From: Arthrobacter sp. AZCC_0090
GTDB lineage: Bacteria > Actinomycetota > Actinomycetes > Actinomycetales > Micrococcaceae
NCBI RefSeq assembly: GCF_014207375.1
Contig: NZ_JACHEE010000002.1
Location: 166,885-230,884, forward strand
Length of the DNA stretch: 64,000 nucleotides
Reading direction: 5' to 3'
Every line of letters starts with the position of its first letter. Position 1 is the stretch's first letter. The translations under genes were made by a program, and so were the position numbers. The notes below the pieces were generated by a model, which saw only the letters and a list, made by a program, of their open reading frames with translations, had not been told where the DNA came from and ran no database searches. This document shows, one piece after another, positions 36,557 to 45,263 of this stretch.

Positions 36557-37942
36557 CTAGGCGCCGATCAGTCGCGCGGCCAGGTAGGCCTCCACCTTGT
36601 CCAGGGACACACGTTCCTGGCTCATGGTGTCGCGCTCACGGATCGTGACCGCTTGGTCGTCGAGGGTGTCGAAGTCCACGGTGATGCAGAACGGAGTACC
36701 GATCTCGTCCTGGCGGCGGTAGCGGCGGCCGATGGCGCCAGCGTCGTCGAAGTCGATGTTCCAGTTCTTGCGCAGCTGGGCGCCCAAGTCCTTCGCCTTC
36801 GGGGACAGGTCCTCGTTGCGGCTCAGCGGAAGCACGGCCGCCTTGACCGGTGCCAGGCGGGGGTCAAGCTTCAGGACAGTGCGGACATCGACGCCGCCCT
36901 TGGCGTTGGGTGCCTCGTCTTCGGTGTAGGCGTCGATCAGGAAGGCCATGAAGGACCGCGTGAGGCCGGCGGCGGGCTCAATCACGTATGGCGTGTAACG
37001 CTCGTTGGTGGCCTGGTTGAAGTAGCTGAGGTCCGTGCCCGATGCCTTCGCGTGCGTGGACAGGTCGAAGTCGGTGCGGTTGGCGATGCCTTCGAGCTCG
37101 CCCCACTCGGAGCCCTGGAAACCGAAGCGGTATTCGATGTCCGTGGTGCCCTTCGAGTAGTGGCTGAGCTTGTCCAAGGGGTGCTCGAAGAAGCGCAGGT
37201 TCTCTTCCTTGATGCCCAGGCCGGTGTACCAGGACATGCGTTCCTTCATCCAGTACTGGTGCCATTCCTCGTCCGTGCCGGGCTCGACGAAGAATTCCAT
37301 TTCCATCTGTTCGAACTCGCGGGTGCGGAAGATAAAGTTGCCCGGCGTGATCTCGTTGCGGAAGGACTTGCCGATCTGGCCGATGCCGAACGGCGGCTTC
37401 TTACGGGATGTGGTGAGAACGTTGCTGAAGTTCACGAAGATGCCCTGCGCGGTTTCCGGGCGCAGGTAGTGCAGGCCTTCTTCACTGGCCACGGGGCCCA
37501 GGAAGGTCTTGAGCAGGCCGGAGAATTCCTGCGGTTCAGTCCATTCGCCGCGGGTGCCGCAGTTGGCACAGGCAATATCCTTGAGGCCGTTTTCGGCAGG
37601 ACGGCCCTTCTTTTCCTCGTACTCTTCCAAGAGGTGGTCGGCACGGTAGCGCTTGTGGCAGGAAAGGCACTCGACCAGCGGGTCCGAAAAAACCTCGACG
37701 TGGCCGGACGCTTCCCACACCTGGCGCGGCAGGATCACGGAGGAGTCCAGGCCCACTACGTCTTCGCGACCGCGGACAACGCTCTGCCACCACTGGCGCT
37801 TGATGTTTTCCTTGAGCTCAGCACCGAGGGGCCCGTAGTCCCACGCAGAGCGGGAGCCACCATAGATTTCACCGGCCTGGAACACGAAGCCCCTCCGCTT
37901 GGAGAGGGAAATGACCTGGTCGAGGACGGATTTTGCTGCCAT
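36557..37942 (-). CDS. glyS: Glycyl-tRNA synthetase (class II, single-chain type)
   Basis: 461 residues. Charges tRNA-Gly with glycine in the cytoplasm. Class II motifs are visible: motif 1 around [20 protein letters not shown], motif 2 in [20 protein letters not shown] and motif 3 in [14 protein letters not shown]. The N-terminal part has [20 protein letters not shown], typical of the dimeric eukaryote-like/actinobacterial enzyme. Two CxxC pairs ([17 protein letters not shown]) form the zinc insertion. Length is normal. Confidence 0.96.
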   Translation of the reverse strand: MAAKSVLDQVISLSKRRGFVFQAGEIYGGSRSAWDYGPLGAELKENIKRQWWQSVVRGREDVVGLDSSVILPRQVWEASGHVEVFSDPLVECLSCHKRYRADHLLEEYEEKKGRPAENGLKDIACANCGTRGEWTEPQEFSGLLKTFLGPVASEEGLHYLRPETAQGIFVNFSNVLTTSRKKPPFGIGQIGKSFRNEITPGNFIFRTREFEQMEMEFFVEPGTDEEWHQYWMKERMSWYTGLGIKEENLRFFEHPLDKLSHYSKGTTDIEYRFGFQGSEWGELEGIANRTDFDLSTHAKASGTDLSYFNQATNERYTPYVIEPAAGLTRSFMAFLIDAYTEDEAPNAKGGVDVRTVLKLDPRLAPVKAAVLPLSRNEDLSPKAKDLGAQLRKNWNIDFDDAGAIGRRYRRQDEIGTPFCITVDFDTLDDQAVTIRERDTMSQERVSLDKVEAYLAARLIGA

Positions 37943-38063
37943 GGGTACTCCAATGTTCTACAGGGCCGCTGGGTGCGGTCCGTGGTTATGCTCTACGGGA
38001 ACAGTCGTTAAGGGGAAACGCTGTTTTTGGGGAAGTGCTGCGCAGAAAGCTGCGTGTCCTAGC

Positions 38064-39104
38064 CTACCGGCCTTTCGCCGCTGTCCTGCCTCCGTAACCG
38101 CGGGAAGCGAGCGCACCCTTCGGCCAAGGCAACGTGGCCACGATGATGGCGGACAGCGTCAGCAAGGTGCCAAGAACCGTGGGCAACGCCACCACCGTTC
38201 CGAGTGCCGGGAAGACCAGGTCCAGCGCGAGCGATCCGAGCAACTGGCCGGCGATCATCCCCAGTCCCGTCACCAGCACGCCCAGGCTGCGGACAAGCAG
38301 GGCGGCCAGGCCGATGAAGATGCAGCCCATCGGACCGCCCAGGTAGTACCACCATTCGGCGGGCAGCCCGTGGCCGGGACCGGCCAACAGCAGTTTGATG
38401 AGCCAGGCGATCCATAGGATGACCGTGCCGGCCACGAAATTCACCAGCGTGGCGGCGATAGGGCTGCCGTAGTGCACGGTTGCGGTGCCGTTCATGGCTT
38501 GCTGGAAACTCATGAGGCAACCCGCCAAGACGGGCAGGAGGATGGGGAGAAGCAAGGATCCGACGTCGGCGGCCGCCCCAAGGCGCGGCGAGACGGCCCA
38601 GATGACGGCGGCAATCGTCAGGACGCTACCGAGGATCCGGACCCCCGTGATCGAACGTTTGCCGCCGGGTCCGATGCCAAGCCGATCCACGAGGAGCCCG
38701 CTGAGGGTCTGGCCTGTCACCGCGGCCACCGTGAACAAGGCCACGCCCAGCAGGCCGACGGTAAACGATTGGGCAAAGACGAATAGCGCGCCGATCCCGC
38801 CGGCCAGGACGTAGAACCGGGGAAAGCTACGCTCCTTGAGGGCGGGCAGGATCCTTCGCAAGGCAGCGCGGCCTTTCGGGAACGCCAGTCCGATCGCGGC
38901 GATCACTACCAGCCCCGTGGTGAAGCTCACGACGGCGGCCGCGATGCCGTCGTCGAGCGTTGCCCCCAGCGCGCCGTTGATCCGGCCCTGGAGGGGAATC
39001 ACGAGACCAGTAGCCACGGCAAGCAGCAGGCCGGTGTGCAAAGGAAGCGAAGTCCGGGAGGTTGTTTTGGTCACGGGGCGGGACTGTTGCGGCACTTTCA
39101 CCAC
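38064..39104 (-). CDS. DMT family transporter, tandem DUF606 (YdcZ-like)
   Basis: 346 residues with ten membrane segments in two homologous halves. Each has the DUF606 pattern: PLQGRINGALGATLDDGIAA in the first and QQAMNGTATVHYGSPIAAT with NFVAGTVILWIAWLIK in the second. Small-molecule transporter of unknown substrate. The GTG at 39104 is followed by another GTG at 39101 and by GTG at 39074; the start is not certain. It is divergent from the S4 gene with only 15 bases between the assigned starts, so a start further inside is quite possible. Confidence 0.8.
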   Translation of the reverse strand: MVKVPQQSRPVTKTTSRTSLPLHTGLLLAVATGLVIPLQGRINGALGATLDDGIAAAVVSFTTGLVVIAAIGLAFPKGRAALRRILPALKERSFPRFYVLAGGIGALFVFAQSFTVGLLGVALFTVAAVTGQTLSGLLVDRLGIGPGGKRSITGVRILGSVLTIAAVIWAVSPRLGAAADVGSLLLPILLPVLAGCLMSFQQAMNGTATVHYGSPIAATLVNFVAGTVILWIAWLIKLLLAGPGHGLPAEWWYYLGGPMGCIFIGLAALLVRSLGVLVTGLGMIAGQLLGSLALDLVFPALGTVVALPTVLGTLLTLSAIIVATLPWPKGALASRGYGGRTAAKGR

Positions 39105-39119
39105 CCTACTTCAGGCATC

Positions 39120-39359
39120 ATGGCATGTATGAACAACCCGGAAATTCAAGAAATCCCCATCCGTGACGACATGATCCGCCTTGGCCAGCTCCTGAAGCTC
39201 GCCAACCTGGTGGAGGACGGCGTGGAGGCCACCGAGCTCATCAAGAACGGGTTGGTCAAAGTCAACGGCGAGATCGACGAACGACGCGGCCGCCAGCTCC
39301 ATGCCGGCGATACCGTGACCGTCAACGGACAAACCGTGCGGATCGCGAAGGATTCCTAG
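39120..39359 (+). CDS. S4-domain RNA-binding protein (YaaA/YbcJ-like)
   Basis: 79 residues, almost entirely one S4 domain: RLGQLLKLANLVEDG, ATELIKNGLVKVNGEIDERR and GRQLHAGDTVTVNGQTVRI. Such small S4 proteins bind structured RNA, often in the ribosome or tRNA context; no catalytic domain is attached. ATG at 39120 has AGG 4 bases before; ATG at 39129 is an alternative three residues in. Confidence 0.85.
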   Translation: MACMNNPEIQEIPIRDDMIRLGQLLKLANLVEDGVEATELIKNGLVKVNGEIDERRGRQLHAGDTVTVNGQTVRIAKDS

Positions 39360-39422
39360 AGTTTGCGGACAGCTGATGTCCCTTAAGCCCCGTTTTGAGG
39401 GACATGATCTGTGCACAAACTC

Positions 39423-40091
39423 CTATTTGCTGTTGAGGACCTTGTGCTCCAGGAATTCGCCCACGTGGCCGATTTCCTGCTGGTTGATGCCGTGCCACAT
39501 ACCCGTGTAGAGCACCTTGGTCAGGTCTGTGTGCTTTCGCACCCACCCCATGGTGTATTCGATCTTGTCCGGGGTAATGACTGGATCCTGTTGATCCCGT
39601 CCCCAGAAGAGCGGCACGGAACCGTCCAGTTCGGCGTCGCGGAACGCGGGGTCCGCATCGGCGTCGACGGCGAAGCCTGAAAGCCCGACGACGGCGGCAA
39701 AGTCGGCCGGCCGCTGCCGGAGCAGCGAGGTGGCCATGGCCATCCCCATCGAGAACCCGAGGAGCGTCACCGAGCTGTGGTTGGACTTGAGCGAATCCAG
39801 CCAGGAAAACACATACTCGGCCGCGGTCTTGACGGCGTCGAGCGAGTAGTCGATGGACGCCGTCAGCGGGAACCACGTGAAGCCCGGGCCCGTGGCGATC
39901 GGGGCTCGGAGCGAAGCGACGACGAACTCCCGGGGCAGCAGGCTTGCGAGGCTAAAAAGGTCTTGCTCGTTGGATCCGTAACCGTGCAACAGGACCAGCA
40001 ACGGCTTTCCAGCCCGTTCCTCCTCTTCGTGGGACCACAAAACGACCGGGGGAGGAAAAGCAGGGGCAGGAAAGGCGGAAGCTTGACTCAT
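39423..40091 (-). CDS. Alpha/beta hydrolase, phospholipase/carboxylesterase family
   Basis: 222 residues. The opening LVLLHGYGSNEQDLFSLAS is the typical oxyanion-region motif, the nucleophile elbow is TLLGFSMGMAMA (Ser), Asp is expected in FWGRDQQDPVI and His in GMWHGINQQE. This matches the bacterial carboxylesterase/phospholipase family (YpfH-like). The longer frame extends across the divergent gene; ATG at 40091 (MSQASAFPAP) gives the usual length. Substrate: small esters, not specified. Confidence 0.85.
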   Translation of the reverse strand: MSQASAFPAPAFPPPVVLWSHEEEERAGKPLLVLLHGYGSNEQDLFSLASLLPREFVVASLRAPIATGPGFTWFPLTASIDYSLDAVKTAAEYVFSWLDSLKSNHSSVTLLGFSMGMAMATSLLRQRPADFAAVVGLSGFAVDADADPAFRDAELDGSVPLFWGRDQQDPVITPDKIEYTMGWVRKHTDLTKVLYTGMWHGINQQEIGHVGEFLEHKVLNSK

Positions 40092-40160
40092 GGGACTATT
40101 CTTACAGTTACCCATGAGTAACAAGCTACGGGCGCGTAGCGTTGCAGCAAAAGGCAGGAT

Positions 40161-41003
40161 ATGGACGTGAGTGGCACTGATTCCACGGTGGAGCGAGGCG
40201 CGGATGAGCGGATTCATCCGTGGACCCGCTACGTGGCCTTGGGTGATTCGTTTACCGAGGGCATCGGCGACCCCGAGCCCAACAGGCCCGGGGGACATCG
40301 CGGCTGGGCCGACCGGGTGGCCGAGGAACTGAGCCGCGGCCACCGCGATTTCGCCTACGCCAACTTGGCGATCCGGGGGCGCCTGCTCCAGCAGATCGTG
40401 GACGAACAACTTGGCCCGTGCATGGACCTTAAGCCGGACCTTGTCAGCATCTCCGCAGGCGGCAACGACCTCATCCGTCCCGGCGGCGACCCAGATGCCC
40501 TGGCCGAGAAACTCGACGCCACCGTACAGACCCTAAGTTCCGGAGGCGCCACCGTGGTTCTCTTCAACGGACCCGACACCGTCTCGTCAGTCCTTGGGCG
40601 GATCCGCGGCAAGGTTGCCATCTACAACGAAAACCTGCGAACTGTAGCCGCCCGCCACGATGCTGTGGTGGCGGATATGTGGTCGCTGCGGCAACTTTCC
40701 AACCCGCAGATGTGGGATGAAGACCGCCTGCATTTCTCGCCGCTCGGCCATCACACGATCGCCACCATGGTCCTCGATTCCCTCAATGTTCCACACAATC
40801 TCGAGCCGCTCCTTCCCAAGCCACTGCCCCAGCGCAGTTGGCGCGAAGCGCGCTCCGGAGACCTCGTATGGGCGCGGGAGTATTTTGTGCCGTGGGTCAT
40901 CCGCCGGATCCGGCACCAGTCCTCAGGCGACGGAATCTTGCCAAAACGCCCGACGCCGGGGCCCGTCTTCGGACCGGCCGACACCGTTTTGCCTCGGAGC
41001 TGA
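40161..41003 (+). CDS. SGNH/GDSL hydrolase
   Basis: 280 residues, no signal peptide, so probably cytoplasmic. The four SGNH blocks are visible: YVALGDSFTEGIGDP (Ser), NLAIRGRLLQQIVDEQL (Gly), ISAGGNDLIRPG (Asn) and DRLHFSPLGHHTIA (Asp/His). It hydrolyses esters; the substrate is unknown. The C-terminal 70 residues (RSWREARSGDLVWAREYFVP) match the form common in actinobacteria. ATG at 40161 with GGCAGGAT just before. Confidence 0.88.
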   Translation: MDVSGTDSTVERGADERIHPWTRYVALGDSFTEGIGDPEPNRPGGHRGWADRVAEELSRGHRDFAYANLAIRGRLLQQIVDEQLGPCMDLKPDLVSISAGGNDLIRPGGDPDALAEKLDATVQTLSSGGATVVLFNGPDTVSSVLGRIRGKVAIYNENLRTVAARHDAVVADMWSLRQLSNPQMWDEDRLHFSPLGHHTIATMVLDSLNVPHNLEPLLPKPLPQRSWREARSGDLVWAREYFVPWVIRRIRHQSSGDGILPKRPTPGPVFGPADTVLPRS

Positions 41004-41070
41004 CGGAAGACCACGACGCTTGCCACAGGGGGCGGGGCTAAGCTGGAGAAAGACCTAGGAGGCCTCCACC

Positions 41071-41430
41071 GTGAACAATTTGATCTTCTGGATCATCGTC
41101 TGCTCTTGGCTGATTCCCATGGGGATCCGCATGTACAACCGCTCCCGCCAGCGCAGGCTCCGGGACTTCCCTCCGCAGAACATTCCTCCTCAGAACTACC
41201 CTTACGGATACCCTGCACAACCTCCGGTGATCATCCCGGCTGAGCCGCAGCCCCCGGTGGCGACGCCCGCGCCGCAGGCCGCTCCGCCGTCGTCGGCTAC
41301 TCCCCTGCCGAACACCGCGCCCCACGGCTACCGGGCCCGGAAACTGGCCGAACTCGACCAGCAGTACAGCGACGGGAAAATTGCCATGGAGGACTATATG
41401 AAGCTCCGCCAGGAGATCATGAACGGCTGA
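41071..41430 (+). CDS. Membrane-anchored protein with C-terminal SHOCT-like domain
   Basis: 119 residues. One membrane segment (NLIFWIIVCSWLIPMGI) at the start, then a basic stretch (RSRQRRLRD), a Pro/Gln-rich linker (residues about 33-85) and a C-terminal helix pair (LAELDQQYSDGKIAMEDYMK) fitting the SHOCT short oligomerisation domain. It follows the SGNH hydrolase by 67 bases and has AGGAGG before the GTG start at 41071. Function is unknown. Confidence 0.75.
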   Translation: MNNLIFWIIVCSWLIPMGIRMYNRSRQRRLRDFPPQNIPPQNYPYGYPAQPPVIIPAEPQPPVATPAPQAAPPSSATPLPNTAPHGYRARKLAELDQQYSDGKIAMEDYMKLRQEIMNG

Positions 41431-41461
41431 TTCAGCCGAAGCAAACGCGCTTTATCCAGCG

Positions 41462-42583
41462 TCAGCCGAAGAATGCCTCGCGCAGCTGCGGGCCGAGCTG
41501 GCCGATTTCAGTGAGGAACCCGTCGTGCCCGATGGGTGCCTCGATCACGTGTACTGAGACCTCGCCGGGCAAGGCCTTGGCCAGTTCATGGGATTGCTCA
41601 GGGAAGTAGAGCCGGTCCGAGTCCACCGCGGCAACAAAGAACTTGGCGGTCGCCACGGAAAGCGCATCCGCCAAGGCACCCCGGCCGCGGGTGATGTCGT
41701 GGCTCATGAGGGCCTCGGTGATGGCGATGTAGCTGTTGGCGTCGAAGCGCTGGACCAGCTTGCTTCCCTGGTGGTCGAGGTAGCTCTCCACCTGGTAGCG
41801 GCCCCGGTCCCCCAACGCGGCAGCCTGAAGTGGCGCCTCGGCGCCTTGGGCGTTCCGGCCGAAGCGGAAGTCCAGTTCATCCGCCGAACGATAGGTGATG
41901 TGGGCGATCCGACGGGCCAGGGCCAACCCCGCCTCGGGCGCGGCCTGGCCATAGTAGTCACCACCGTTGAAGTCGGCGTCCTGCCGGATGGCGAGCGTCT
42001 GGGCCTGGGCGAATGCGATCTGTTCGGCAGTGCTGTACGCCCCGATGGAAATCACAGCACATCGCTTGACGCGGTCCGGATAGCTAACGGCCCATTCGAG
42101 TGCGCGGGCACCGCCCATGGATCCGCCTACGACGGTGTGCCAGCTGCGGATTCCCAGGGCGTCCGCCAAGCGGGCTTCCGCCGTGGTGCTGTCCCGCAGC
42201 GTCACCAGCGGAAAACGGGATCCCCACGGCTTGCCATCGGGCGAGCACGACGACGGACCGGTGCTGCCGTAGCAGCCTCCCACGATGTTGACGGAGACCA
42301 CGAAGTAGCGGTCCGTATCAATGGTTGCGCCGGGTCCAACGAGTTGCTCCCACCAGCCTTCTTCGTCGCTCTCACCGCGGGCAACGTGCGTGCTGCCGGT
42401 CAGGGCATGTTCCACCAGCACGGCGTTGGAAGCATCGGCGTTGAGCCGCCCCCAAGTCTCGTACGCGAGGACGACATCGGGGAGAAAACCTCCGGCTTCC
42501 AGTTCGAGTCCGCCCACGGAAACATACCTGAGCGTTCCGTCTTGGGTCCCGGAAAGGGGTATGGCTGTTGCAGCAATTGTCAT
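41462..42583 (-). CDS. metX: Homoserine O-acetyltransferase
   Basis: 373 residues, alpha/beta-hydrolase fold. Acetylates homoserine with acetyl-CoA in methionine synthesis. The nucleophile elbow is VVGGSMGGARALEW (Ser), Asp is in VDSDRLYFPEQSHEL and His in IGHDGFLTE. The N-terminal VLAYETWGRLNADASNAVLVEHALTG region is shortened here to the key stretch ETWGRLNADASNAV. ATG at 42583 has GAGG about 10 bases upstream. A SAM-IV riboswitch lies directly in front, so it is expected to be repressed by S-adenosylmethionine. The next step enzyme, metY, is encoded upstream. Confidence 0.95.
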   Translation of the reverse strand: MTIAATAIPLSGTQDGTLRYVSVGGLELEAGGFLPDVVLAYETWGRLNADASNAVLVEHALTGSTHVARGESDEEGWWEQLVGPGATIDTDRYFVVSVNIVGGCYGSTGPSSCSPDGKPWGSRFPLVTLRDSTTAEARLADALGIRSWHTVVGGSMGGARALEWAVSYPDRVKRCAVISIGAYSTAEQIAFAQAQTLAIRQDADFNGGDYYGQAAPEAGLALARRIAHITYRSADELDFRFGRNAQGAEAPLQAAALGDRGRYQVESYLDHQGSKLVQRFDANSYIAITEALMSHDITRGRGALADALSVATAKFFVAAVDSDRLYFPEQSHELAKALPGEVSVHVIEAPIGHDGFLTEIGQLGPQLREAFFG

Positions 42584-42597
42584 TCGTTGACACCTCA

Positions 42598-42713
42598 CAT
42601 CGCGCTTGCCCGCCGCCAACAAAGCGAAGGGCCAGGTCTTCACCCGGGGCACCCCACCGCGAAAGGAGGGTTGCCGGCCAGCAAGCCGGGGCTGTCGCTG
42701 GCACTCATGACCT
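42598..42713 (-). promoter_or_regulatory. SAM-IV riboswitch upstream of metX
   Basis: Read on the minus strand the segment starts GGTCATGAGTGCCAGCGAC, then GCCCCGGCTTGCTGGCCGGC, AACCCTCC, GCGGTGGGGTGCCCCGGGTG, AAGACC (pairing back with GGTCAT) and ends in GGCGGGCAAGCGCG, a pseudoknot arm. This order matches the actinobacterial SAM-IV consensus that I know from the family. It ends about 14 bases before the metX start, so it probably controls translation or early termination of metX in response to S-adenosylmethionine. Confidence 0.88.
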
Positions 42714-42809
42714 ATACGAAGAGTCTAGGAAAACCGGACCCCTTCTGACGAAGATTATGACATCTATGTGACACTTCGCCGCGTTTTGTTCATGCAAAAG
42801 ACGTTGATG

Positions 42810-42850
42810 GGGCCGGCCGGCGAAGATTCATTCTGCATCGCCAGCCGGCC
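42810..42850 (-). terminator. Hairpin after metY, possible terminator
   Basis: GGCCGGCTGGCGA (minus strand, 42850-42838) can pair with TTCGCCGGCCGGCC (42824-42811), giving a long GC-rich stem just after the metY stop. There is no immediate T-run; TCTTTTG follows about 9 bases later. It could separate metY from the riboswitch-led metX transcript. Confidence 0.45.
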
Positions 42851-42872
42851 TCCTTCGGTCAGTGGGGGCTGC

Positions 42873-44189
42873 CTAAGCGCCCTTGGCTGCCCGGAAGCCC
42901 GCCTCGAGGTCCGCAAGGATGTCGTCAACGTGCTCGATCCCGACGGACAGCCGCACCAGGCCCGGGGTAACTCCTGCCACGGCCTGCTGTTCAGTCGTCA
43001 GCTGGCTGTGGGTGGTGGACGCAGGATGGATCACCAAGGAACGGACGTCGCCGATGTTTGCCACGTGGGAATGAAGCTCCAGGGCGTCCACGAAACGCTT
43101 GCCGGATTCGATCCCTCCGCGGATGGTGAAGGACACAACAGCTCCAGTGCCCCTGGGCCCGTACTTCCGGCCGCGTTCGAACCACGGGCTGGAAGGCAGG
43201 CCTGCGTAGGCGACGGATTCGACGTCGTCGCGCTCTTCGAGCCATTGCGCCACTTTGGTGGCGTTCTCCACATGGCGTTCCACCCGCAGGCTGAGGGTTT
43301 CGATTCCTTGGGCAATCAGGAAAGCGTTGAACGGGGAAACAGCCGAGCCGAGGTCGCGCAAGAGCTGGACCCGGGCCTTGAGGATGTAGGAGAGGTTGGC
43401 GCCCAGGGCGCCGTCCTTGCCCAGGTCGCGAGCATAGACCAGGCCGTTGTAGCTGGGGTCCGGGGTGTTGAAGTTGGGGAAGCGCTCAGGATCCTTGCCG
43501 AAATCGAAGTTGCCGGAGTCCACGATGACGCCGGCAATGGCGGCTCCGTGCCCACCCAGGTACTTGGTGGCCGAATGCACCACGATGTCCGCACCCCACT
43601 CGATAGGCCGGATCAGGTAAGGCGTGGCCAGGGTGTTGTCCACGATGAGCGGAACTCCGGCCTGGTGCGCGGTCCGGGAGACGCCCTCGATATCCAGCAC
43701 GTCTTGACGGGGGTTGGAGACCACTTCAGCGAAGAACAGCTTGGTGTTTGGCTGGACCGCGTCCCGCCACTGGTCAAGATTGTCCGGATCCTCGACGAAG
43801 GTCACCGAGATCCCGAATTTCTTCAGCGTGTGGGCCAGCAGGTTGTAGGTGCCGCCGTAGAGGCTCGGGCTGGCGACGACGTGGTCGCCAGCCTCGGCGA
43901 CGTTGAGGATGGCGAACGTCTCCGCGGCCTGGCCGGAACTCAACAGGAGTGCCGCCAAACCGCCCTCGAGGCTCGCTATGCGCTGTTCCACGGCATCCTG
44001 CGTAGGGTTGCCAATCCGCGTGTAGATGGGCGCCAACTCGGCCAGCGCGAAGCGGTTGGCCGCGCTTTCGGCGCTGGGAAAGACGAACGAGGTGGTCTGA
44101 TAAATGGGGAGCGCCCTGGCCCCGGTGGCGGCGTCCGGTTCCTGGCCGGCGTGGATCTGGCGCGTTTCGAATGACCATCCTTGGGACAT
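42873..44189 (-). CDS. metY: O-acetylhomoserine (thiol)-lyase / sulfhydrylase
   Basis: 438 residues, Cys/Met metabolism PLP family. Makes homocysteine from O-acetylhomoserine and sulfide. The PLP lysine lies in VVHSATKYLGGHGAAIAG, the N-terminal part has FETRQIHAGQEPDAATGA and PIYQTTSFVF, and the C-terminal part RLSVGIEHVDDILADLE; all are typical. The length near 440 residues is that of MetY and longer than MetB/MetC. metX follows on the same strand after about 290 bases containing a hairpin and the SAM-IV riboswitch. Confidence 0.95.
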   Translation of the reverse strand: MSQGWSFETRQIHAGQEPDAATGARALPIYQTTSFVFPSAESAANRFALAELAPIYTRIGNPTQDAVEQRIASLEGGLAALLLSSGQAAETFAILNVAEAGDHVVASPSLYGGTYNLLAHTLKKFGISVTFVEDPDNLDQWRDAVQPNTKLFFAEVVSNPRQDVLDIEGVSRTAHQAGVPLIVDNTLATPYLIRPIEWGADIVVHSATKYLGGHGAAIAGVIVDSGNFDFGKDPERFPNFNTPDPSYNGLVYARDLGKDGALGANLSYILKARVQLLRDLGSAVSPFNAFLIAQGIETLSLRVERHVENATKVAQWLEERDDVESVAYAGLPSSPWFERGRKYGPRGTGAVVSFTIRGGIESGKRFVDALELHSHVANIGDVRSLVIHPASTTHSQLTTEQQAVAGVTPGLVRLSVGIEHVDDILADLEAGFRAAKGA

Positions 44190-44427
44190 GCGGACTCCTG
44201 GTTGCTCGGGGCTCTCGGCCGTGATTTAGCCTGCGGGCCTGCTGTTGCCGGCCTGGTTGCCGCCAGTCTAGGGAGGCCATTGCGGGCTCCGGAAGCTTTG
44301 TGACGAAAGCAGTAGTTTTCGGTCCTGGCGCGTCCCGAAGTGACCCTGAGCTGCCTTTTCGATACATCCCACCTTGGTTAGGCTTGACTTAGCTGAGAGC
44401 TCCATCACAAAGTGCCAAGATGAAGCC

Positions 44428-45066
44428 ATGCGCATGGATCACGTCTCTTACGCTTGTGAACGAGATGGCCTACTGGCCACCACCGAGCGGATTTCCGCAG
44501 CATTGGGAGTGGACGCAGTCCGGGGCGGAGTGCACCCGCGCTTCGGTACCCGGAACATGATCATCCCCCTTGCTGACCACAAATACCTGGAAGTTGTCGA
44601 GGTCCTTGACCACCCGGCATCTGACAAGGCACCTTTTGGACAAGCCGTCCGTGCACGCTCCGCTGCAGGAGGTGGCTGGATGGGTTGGTGCGTCGCTGTT
44701 GACGACCTGAGCCCATTCGAACACCGACTCGGACGCGCGGCTGTCCCCGGTAACCGCAAGTTTCCGGACGGCCGCGAGCTCGTCTGGTCGCAAATCGGCA
44801 TCCTGGGACTCATCGCCGATCCGCAGGTCCCGTACTTGCTCCGTTGGGAGGGCGACCCCTCGCTTCATCCGTCCCTCGTCTACCCAAGTGACGTCAAGAT
44901 GTCCAGCCTCACCATTGCCGGCTCGGCGGAACGCGTCACCGAGTGGCTGGGAGAACCCGTAGAAAAGCCCCTTGAGGACGTCGCAGTCCAATGGATGGCT
45001 CCGCACGGAACGCCGGGAATCATGTCGGTAACGTTCGAAACCGCCAACGGAGCCGTCACCATCTGA
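44428..45066 (+). CDS. VOC/glyoxalase-like domain protein
   Basis: 212 residues. A glyoxalase_3/VOC-like fold is suggested by DHVSYACERDGLLATT at the start, NMIIPLADHKYLEVVEVLD and VWSQIGILGLIADPQVPY, with repeated beta-alpha-beta units. His/Glu ligands (His6, Glu about 60) could bind metal. The reaction is unknown. ATG at 44428 is chosen over a GTG at 44374 because family members begin M(R)xDHVxY. A terminator follows at 45098. Confidence 0.75.
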   Translation: MRMDHVSYACERDGLLATTERISAALGVDAVRGGVHPRFGTRNMIIPLADHKYLEVVEVLDHPASDKAPFGQAVRARSAAGGGWMGWCVAVDDLSPFEHRLGRAAVPGNRKFPDGRELVWSQIGILGLIADPQVPYLLRWEGDPSLHPSLVYPSDVKMSSLTIAGSAERVTEWLGEPVEKPLEDVAVQWMAPHGTPGIMSVTFETANGAVTI

Positions 45067-45097
45067 CGGACCATCGGGCCAGGATGGCCCGGAAAAC

Positions 45098-45154
45098 TTC
45101 GGCCGCCATATGCGGGTGCCAATGACGTCACCGCGATGGCGGCCGAAACCTTTT
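45098..45154 (+). terminator. Terminator-like inverted repeat after the VOC gene
   Basis: TTCGGCCGCCAT (45098-45109) and ATGGCGGCCGAA (45136-45147) are perfect 12-base arms around a 26-base loop, followed by ACCTTTT. It fits a terminator for the gene ending at 45066. Confidence 0.65.
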
Positions 45155-45263
45155 AAACTCAACTTAACGCACAACGCGGCGGGCTTGTGGCATCCGGCAG
45201 CATGCGTCTAAGCGAGGAACGAGCGAGCATGCAGAGGATGGCTCACGCCCGTCGCTGCACCCC

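Noticed and set aside
36653..38011. 452-codon plus-strand open frame
   Set aside because: Antisense to glycyl-tRNA synthetase with no recognisable domain.
42768..44174. 468-codon plus-strand open frame
   Set aside because: Antisense to metY and its hairpin region; no domain pattern.
44190..44330. Possible second SAM riboswitch in front of metY
   Set aside because: Contains CGGCAACC-like words but lacks the GGTCATGAGTGCC start, the closing pairing and the pseudoknot arm.
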